Below, piece by piece: positions 59,869 to 64,000 of a DNA stretch of 64,000 bases (its first letter is position 1; every line of letters starts with the position of its first letter). The stretch spans positions 64,001 to 128,000 of the forward strand of contig JAUIAH010000012.1 of the NCBI GenBank assembly GCA_030425385.1, written 5' to 3'. This DNA comes from Verrucomicrobiia bacterium (GTDB taxonomy: Bacteria > Verrucomicrobiota > Verrucomicrobiia > Verrucomicrobiales > DEV007). The position numbers and the translations under genes are program-made. Under the pieces are notes generated by a model. That model made no database searches, was not told where the DNA came from, and was given only the letters and a program-made list of their open reading frames with translations.

Positions 59869-62736
59869 ATGATACGGATACGATCGCTGGTTTGGAGCCT
59901 CTTCATGGGGGCATTGATGCCTACTGCCTTTGCGCAGCAGAATGTGGTTCTGCAAGATGAACCTTCTATCTATTGGACAATGGGAACCTTGACGGGTCCG
60001 GGAGATGCCGTCATGGCGACCGTAGGTGAGGATATCAATGGTGCCCCGCTTGACGCGGTGTTGGAGGGTAATGGAGGGTTGCCTACGGTGGTTGAGGGCA
60101 TTGTGCCGACGGCGACGGATGGTGCCATGCTCTTCGATGCTTCCTTGGGGCAGTCGTTGTTTGTGGCGGATTCGCCTGCGACGAATGACACACCGGATAA
60201 CCTCGGCGTGACCAATCGCACGTACGAGCTTTGGTTTCAGGCGCGGAATCTTCCGGAGCCGGGTGCGGAGAATCGGCAGATTCTGTTCGAAGAAGGGGGC
60301 ACGACCCGCGGGCTTGCGATCTATTTGGATGGCACCCAGGCAGGCGATCCGACCGAGGCCGATCTCTATGTGATGACGACCAATCTTGCGGAAGAGCCGT
60401 GGGGTGGGGAGGCGGGCCCTGGTGCCACCGATCCCGAGTTTGCCGTGCGCGCGACGATTCAGAAGGGGGAAACCTATCATTTAGTCTACGTCATCGATAA
60501 GCCGGATAATGTGCAGACGGATTTGAATGGTGATTTGATAGGGTATCTCAATGGCGAGGAGTTTGATCGCGTGGAGAACAAAGCAGGTCTGTGGTTTGAC
60601 CACTCGGATGACACGGGCATTGGACGTCCTTATGCCGACACGGTGTTTCATGATGGCATTGTGCCAGGGGCGAATGCGAGCGGTCTCTATTTCTTTGATG
60701 GCATCATTGATGAGTTCGCGATCTATGATGGGAAATCCCTCACGGCGGAACAGGTGCGCGCCCATTACCTCGCTGGCATTGGCTCTGAAGAAATTGCCAT
60801 TGCGGATTTCATCTCAGACGTGCCGCGATCAGATGTGGGGCAAGCAGTGACCTTGTCTTGGGAAGTGAATGCGTTCGATATGCTCACGATCAGTCCTGGG
60901 GTGGGGGATGTGTCAGGGAATACGGCCAATGGCGAAGGAAGCGCCGTCGTGAACCCTACGGAAACGACGACCTACACCTTGACAGCGACTGTTGGAGGCG
61001 TGGAGCAGACGCGTACGGTTTCGGTCTACGTCGGGGGCCCGGAGATCACCAAGTTCGAAGTTTCCGGAGCGGCGACGATTCGCGCAGGTGGGAGCACCAC
61101 GCTCTTGTGGACGACTGATGGAACGACGATGGTGACGGTAGATCCTGATTTGGGTGAATTGACAGGGCAGAGCGCGGTCAATGTCAGTCCCGCGACAACG
61201 ACCACCTACACGCTGACCGCCTCCAATGAGTTCGGGTCCACCACGGCGGAGGTCACCGTGACGGTCTCGACCGATTTGGTGCCCGACCTTGGCTGGTCGG
61301 CGAACGATTTGGATGGAGGGGACGTGCTGGAGTGGTTGCCCTCGCAGAACAATACTAGCAATGATGGGATCTTGTGGGCTGGAGGAGACGGGGGGACGCT
61401 CGAAGGAGGGGTGAGTAATTTCGCCAACGTTTCTGCCTGGGTGCATGCGCCGGGGCTAGATCTCACCAGCAACCCCAATGATTCCTGGCAGGATGGCTTG
61501 GGCGGGGCCGTGACCCAGGCGAATGTGACCTGGGAGCTGGTCTTTCGGCCTGGTGATTATGAAGGGCTACACACCCTATTCAATACGGGTGGAAACGGTG
61601 ACGGAACGGCCTTTGTGCTAGAGGGGAGCCTGTTAGATTTCCGCTTCCAAGATGCTGACAGCGATGACCAGCGAGTGATTGTGTCGACCGATCTGGCTGC
61701 GATTGGAGGCCCGGAGAATTTCTATCACGTCGTGGGGGTGGCGGATGTGGACTCTGCTGCGAGTGGCACGGCGACGCTCTACGTGAATGGCGAGCGCCGC
61801 GGAGATCCGGTCACCAGCACGGGAACGATCAATGATTGGGACGGTGGTGATCTGGCTGAGTTAGGGAAGGGGAATAACATCCCGGGGGGCAACCCTTTCA
61901 ACCCTGATCCCTTTACCGGAGACATCGCTCTCTTTCACTATTACGAGGGGCTCTTGCTCTCGGACAGTCAGGTGGCCGATCTCTATCGAGCGCAATCTGG
62001 TGATACCGGATTTCAAATCATCGCGATCGAGCCACTCGCTGATGGCAGTGCGCTCCAATTGACTTGGGATTCCGCTCCTGGCCAATTCTTCGATGTGGAG
62101 GCTTCTCTTGATTTGGGTTCGGGTACTTGGCTGCCGCTCCTCCGTGCCATTCCTGCAGAGGCGGATCCTGCGGTGAGCACCTCAAGCATGGTGGAAACGT
62201 TAGCGGACGCCTCCATGCGTTACTATCGCGTGCGGCGGGTGGGGCCGCCGCCCTTCTTGGAAACGAGTTTTGAAGAAGGGTTAGGGCAATGGACGGTGGC
62301 AGGCGATGGGACTCCGTGGGAAGTGGGTGCCCCCACATCCGGTCCAGGAGTCGCCAAGACGGGAACCAACGTTGCTGGAACAGGATTGGACGGTGACTAT
62401 GCGGATGGTACCATGGTGCAGCTGCGCACGCCCGTCATTGATCCTGGTGAGGACGGCCGTGTGAAGGTGGAATTCTGGCACTATCTGCAAACAGCGGAAG
62501 GCGAGGGGGGGCAGATCAGTGTGTTAGAAGCAGATGGAACGGTCATCGAGCGTCTTGAGCCCTTCATAGGGGGGAGCGAAGGGAATACCGCGGATTGGAC
62601 TTCAGTGACGGTGCGTTTGCCTGCTCTGGATCCGCCTCGTCCTTTCATCGTGCAGTTCGCCTTATTGTCAGTAGATGATGGAAATCCTGACAATGGCACG
62701 GGGTGGCTCATCGATGACGTCCGCATCAGCAAATAG
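59869..62736 (+). CDS. Secreted LamG/Ig-like repeat protein
   Basis: A 955-aa exported protein: signal peptide (LVWSLFMGALMPTAFAQ), a LamG/concanavalin-like domain (about 60-305, YELWFQARNLPEPG ... GIIDEFAIYDGKSLTAEQVRAHYLAG), two Ig-like repeats each ending ETTTYTLTATV or ATTTTYTLTASN (about 310-480), a second LamG-like domain (about 490-705, TWELVFRPGDYEGLHTLFNTGG ... GDIALFHYYEGLLLSDSQVADLYR), a verrucomicrobial tail segment (DVEASLDLGSGTWLPL, MRYYRVRRVG) and a C-terminal jelly-roll (about 800-955, ETSFEEGLGQWTVAGDGTPW ... GTGWLIDDVRISK). It is likely a surface or carbohydrate-binding protein; no catalytic motif is visible. Confidence 0.85.
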   Translation: MIRIRSLVWSLFMGALMPTAFAQQNVVLQDEPSIYWTMGTLTGPGDAVMATVGEDINGAPLDAVLEGNGGLPTVVEGIVPTATDGAMLFDASLGQSLFVADSPATNDTPDNLGVTNRTYELWFQARNLPEPGAENRQILFEEGGTTRGLAIYLDGTQAGDPTEADLYVMTTNLAEEPWGGEAGPGATDPEFAVRATIQKGETYHLVYVIDKPDNVQTDLNGDLIGYLNGEEFDRVENKAGLWFDHSDDTGIGRPYADTVFHDGIVPGANASGLYFFDGIIDEFAIYDGKSLTAEQVRAHYLAGIGSEEIAIADFISDVPRSDVGQAVTLSWEVNAFDMLTISPGVGDVSGNTANGEGSAVVNPTETTTYTLTATVGGVEQTRTVSVYVGGPEITKFEVSGAATIRAGGSTTLLWTTDGTTMVTVDPDLGELTGQSAVNVSPATTTTYTLTASNEFGSTTAEVTVTVSTDLVPDLGWSANDLDGGDVLEWLPSQNNTSNDGILWAGGDGGTLEGGVSNFANVSAWVHAPGLDLTSNPNDSWQDGLGGAVTQANVTWELVFRPGDYEGLHTLFNTGGNGDGTAFVLEGSLLDFRFQDADSDDQRVIVSTDLAAIGGPENFYHVVGVADVDSAASGTATLYVNGERRGDPVTSTGTINDWDGGDLAELGKGNNIPGGNPFNPDPFTGDIALFHYYEGLLLSDSQVADLYRAQSGDTGFQIIAIEPLADGSALQLTWDSAPGQFFDVEASLDLGSGTWLPLLRAIPAEADPAVSTSSMVETLADASMRYYRVRRVGPPPFLETSFEEGLGQWTVAGDGTPWEVGAPTSGPGVAKTGTNVAGTGLDGDYADGTMVQLRTPVIDPGEDGRVKVEFWHYLQTAEGEGGQISVLEADGTVIERLEPFIGGSEGNTADWTSVTVRLPALDPPRPFIVQFALLSVDDGNPDNGTGWLIDDVRISK

Positions 62737-62773
62737 CACTGGTCACGCGCGGCTTATGCGGCGATAGACGAGC

Positions 62774-63538
62774 ATGAGCAAGAAGGCACTGATTGGTTGG
62801 GCTGTGATTCTCAGTATGGGAATCCTTGGCAATGGCTGTGTGGCTCCCCCCGGAGGCGGGGGCTTATCGCATGCGCGTGGAACTTCTCTCACCCTGGATC
62901 CGTGGGGGCATCGGCCTGGCCCCATGGGTTTTCATACGGTGATCATTGATGCTGGCCATGGAGGCAAGGATCCTGGGGCGATCTCTCGTACGACAGGTGA
63001 TCGCGAGAAGACCTTGGCGATGGACACGGCCAAACGATTGGCAAGAAAGTTAGAAGGATCTTTCCGCACTGTCTTCATCCGCAGTGGCGACACCTTCGTC
63101 GATCTCGATGATCGCGTGGCCATGGCTAGCCAACGGGATGGTGCGATCCTCGTGAGCCTTCATTACAATGCGAGCCCCAATAGCGGAGTGGCGGGCCCGG
63201 AAACCTATTACTGGCGTGTCGACAGCCATGGCTTGGCGACTCGAATCCAACGCGGATTGGAGAGCTTGAGTCCCAGGCGAGGGAGTCTGGGATTGCGGCG
63301 ACGTCGACTGCGCCTCACCAGAAATCCGCAAGTGCCCTGCGTGCTGGTCGAGTTTGGGTATCTGAGTAACCCCACCGATGCCCGGCGCTGCGCGGACCCA
63401 AGCATGCGCGAGCGCTTTGCCGAAGTGGTGGCACAGGCGATTCGCACCCAGGCTGCTCAAGGCGATGCGGGTACGGGACCCAAGCCACCCCCGCTCAATC
63501 AGCCGCTCAGTCGTCCCACCGATCCTCCCGGTAGCTGA
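62774..63538 (+). CDS. N-acetylmuramoyl-L-alanine amidase (Amidase_3), probable lipoprotein
   Basis: A 254-aa exported zinc amidase that cleaves the bond between muramic acid and the stem peptide. The zinc ligands and catalytic Glu are recognisable: H62 in VIIDAGHGGKDPGA, Glu in GPETYYWR, His in VSLHYNASPN and Glu in VLVEFGYLSNPTDA. The signal sequence ends NGCVAPPGGGG, with Cys at 22, so lipidation is likely though the lipobox is not ideal. The GGGG/PP linker leads to the catalytic domain. The proline-rich end (PPPLNQPLSRPTDPPGS) is low complexity. The DUF2891 gene begins 6 bp after the stop. Confidence 0.92.
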   Translation: MSKKALIGWAVILSMGILGNGCVAPPGGGGLSHARGTSLTLDPWGHRPGPMGFHTVIIDAGHGGKDPGAISRTTGDREKTLAMDTAKRLARKLEGSFRTVFIRSGDTFVDLDDRVAMASQRDGAILVSLHYNASPNSGVAGPETYYWRVDSHGLATRIQRGLESLSPRRGSLGLRRRRLRLTRNPQVPCVLVEFGYLSNPTDARRCADPSMRERFAEVVAQAIRTQAAQGDAGTGPKPPPLNQPLSRPTDPPGS

Positions 63539-63544
63539 TCTCCT

Positions 63545-64000
63545 ATGAAATGCATCCTGTCATTCGTTCTCGCCCTCACGCTAATGCCATTGGTGGCAGA
63601 TGAGACCAACGCTTTCCCCAAGGTTGGGCAGCGTCTCACCGATGCCCAAGTGGCGCAGTTTGCGCGCTTGGCCTTGGATGGGATGTTTCAAGAGTATCCT
63701 AACAAGCCATCAAATGTGATGCAATCGGCCGAGGGAGTGCGTTCCCCGCGTGAGATGCATCCCGTCTTCTATGGATGCTTCGACTGGCATTCATCCGTGC
63801 ACGGGCACTGGATGTTGATTCACTTGTTGAGGCACTATCCCGAGGCGGCAGTGGCTCAGCAGATTGAGGAAGCGTTGGAGACGCAATTTGATCCCAAGAA
63901 GATGCAAGGCGAGGCTGCCTATTTCCAGGAGAAGGGGAATGCCTCCTTTGAACGGATGTATGGCTGGGCTTGGGCCCTGCGCCTGGCGGCGGAATTGCAT
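63545..64000 (+). CDS. Exported DUF2891 protein, N-terminal part only
   Basis: The frame is open to the window edge (152 codons). After a signal peptide (ILSFVLALTLMPLVAD) the mature part matches the remembered DUF2891 pattern: FARLALDGMFQEYPNKPSNV, HPVFYGCFDWHSSVHGHWMLIHLLRHYP, then FERMYGWAWALRLAAEL at the edge. The family is an alpha/alpha toroid-like helical domain of unknown activity. Closely spaced after the amidase gene, so probably co-transcribed. Confidence 0.85.
   Translation, partial: MKCILSFVLALTLMPLVADETNAFPKVGQRLTDAQVAQFARLALDGMFQEYPNKPSNVMQSAEGVRSPREMHPVFYGCFDWHSSVHGHWMLIHLLRHYPEAAVAQQIEEALETQFDPKKMQGEAAYFQEKGNASFERMYGWAWALRLAAELH

Noticed and set aside
59791-60480. 229-codon minus-strand frame at the LamG-type gene start
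   Set aside because: Arg/His-rich shadow opposite a gene with clear signal peptide and domains.

Overview
The window reads as a chromosomal segment of a Gram-negative member of the Planctomycetota-Verrucomicrobiota group, most likely Verrucomicrobiota. Evidence: several very large secreted proteins combining lamin-tail (LTD) and CotH-kinase domains; the C-terminal 'R-S-T-D-L-x-x-W ... F-F-R-L' tails of verrucomicrobial exported proteins; a sulfatase; a PEP-CTERM protein; the cytochrome/DUF1549-DUF1553, DUF1501 and WD40 gene trio; TolC, LolC/E and MlaA homologues that imply an outer membrane; and moderately high GC. The genus is not decidable from the sequence.

Layout. 1-2.4 kb: 5' part of an LTD protein, a 96-bp tandem duplication and a RAYT transposase of different base composition, then empty flank. 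2.4-14.7 kb: a HerA-like ATPase with a small membrane protein, a sulfatase, a CotH/LTD giant, a serine hydrolase, a DUF434 protein, an AEC carrier and an aldo-keto reductase. 14.8-21.0 kb: an overlapping trio (TolC, short HlyD adaptor, GAF-TM-HlyD protein) followed by a fusion of the phospholipid-trafficking protein MlaA to an alpha/beta hydrolase; this is the most novel-looking cluster. 21.0-31.7 kb: a CotH/LTD protein, then a long minus-strand series (zinc-ribbon coiled-coil protein, EEP nuclease, PEP-CTERM metalloprotease, DUF3500 protein, trans-sulfuration enzyme, LolC/E permease, GYF2-RDD protein). 31.8-38.2 kb: glycosyltransferase-uvrA on plus; KpsF-FolB-MATE on minus. 38.2-45.3 kb: a third full CotH/LTD giant, a class III cyclase and a Tat-exported protein of unknown function.

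45.4-47.7 kb: two small genes, a truncated reading frame and a CRISPR array of 19 identical 36-nt repeats (18 spacers) plus a half-degenerate repeat carrying one more spacer. No cas gene is present. One spacer encodes the zinc-site motif of an Amidase_3 cell-wall hydrolase, as expected of a phage lysin fragment. 47.7-51.5 kb: a sugar ABC importer (ATPase-permease-lipoprotein) whose predicted promoter runs straight into a perfect 10-bp inverted repeat that includes an ATG. 51.8 kb: tRNA-Gln(UUG). 52-64 kb: a small secreted protein, the cytochrome/DUF1549/DUF1553-DUF1501-WD40 operon, a CotH/LTD lipoprotein, a LamG-type adhesin-like protein, an amidase and the start of a DUF2891 gene.

Much of the window encodes envelope or secreted proteins. 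The clearest functional units are the TolC/HlyD/GAF-HlyD trio, the sugar ABC importer, the KpsF-FolB-MATE set and the DUF1549-DUF1501-WD40 trio. All calls come from reading the sequence and remembered family motifs; no searches were run.
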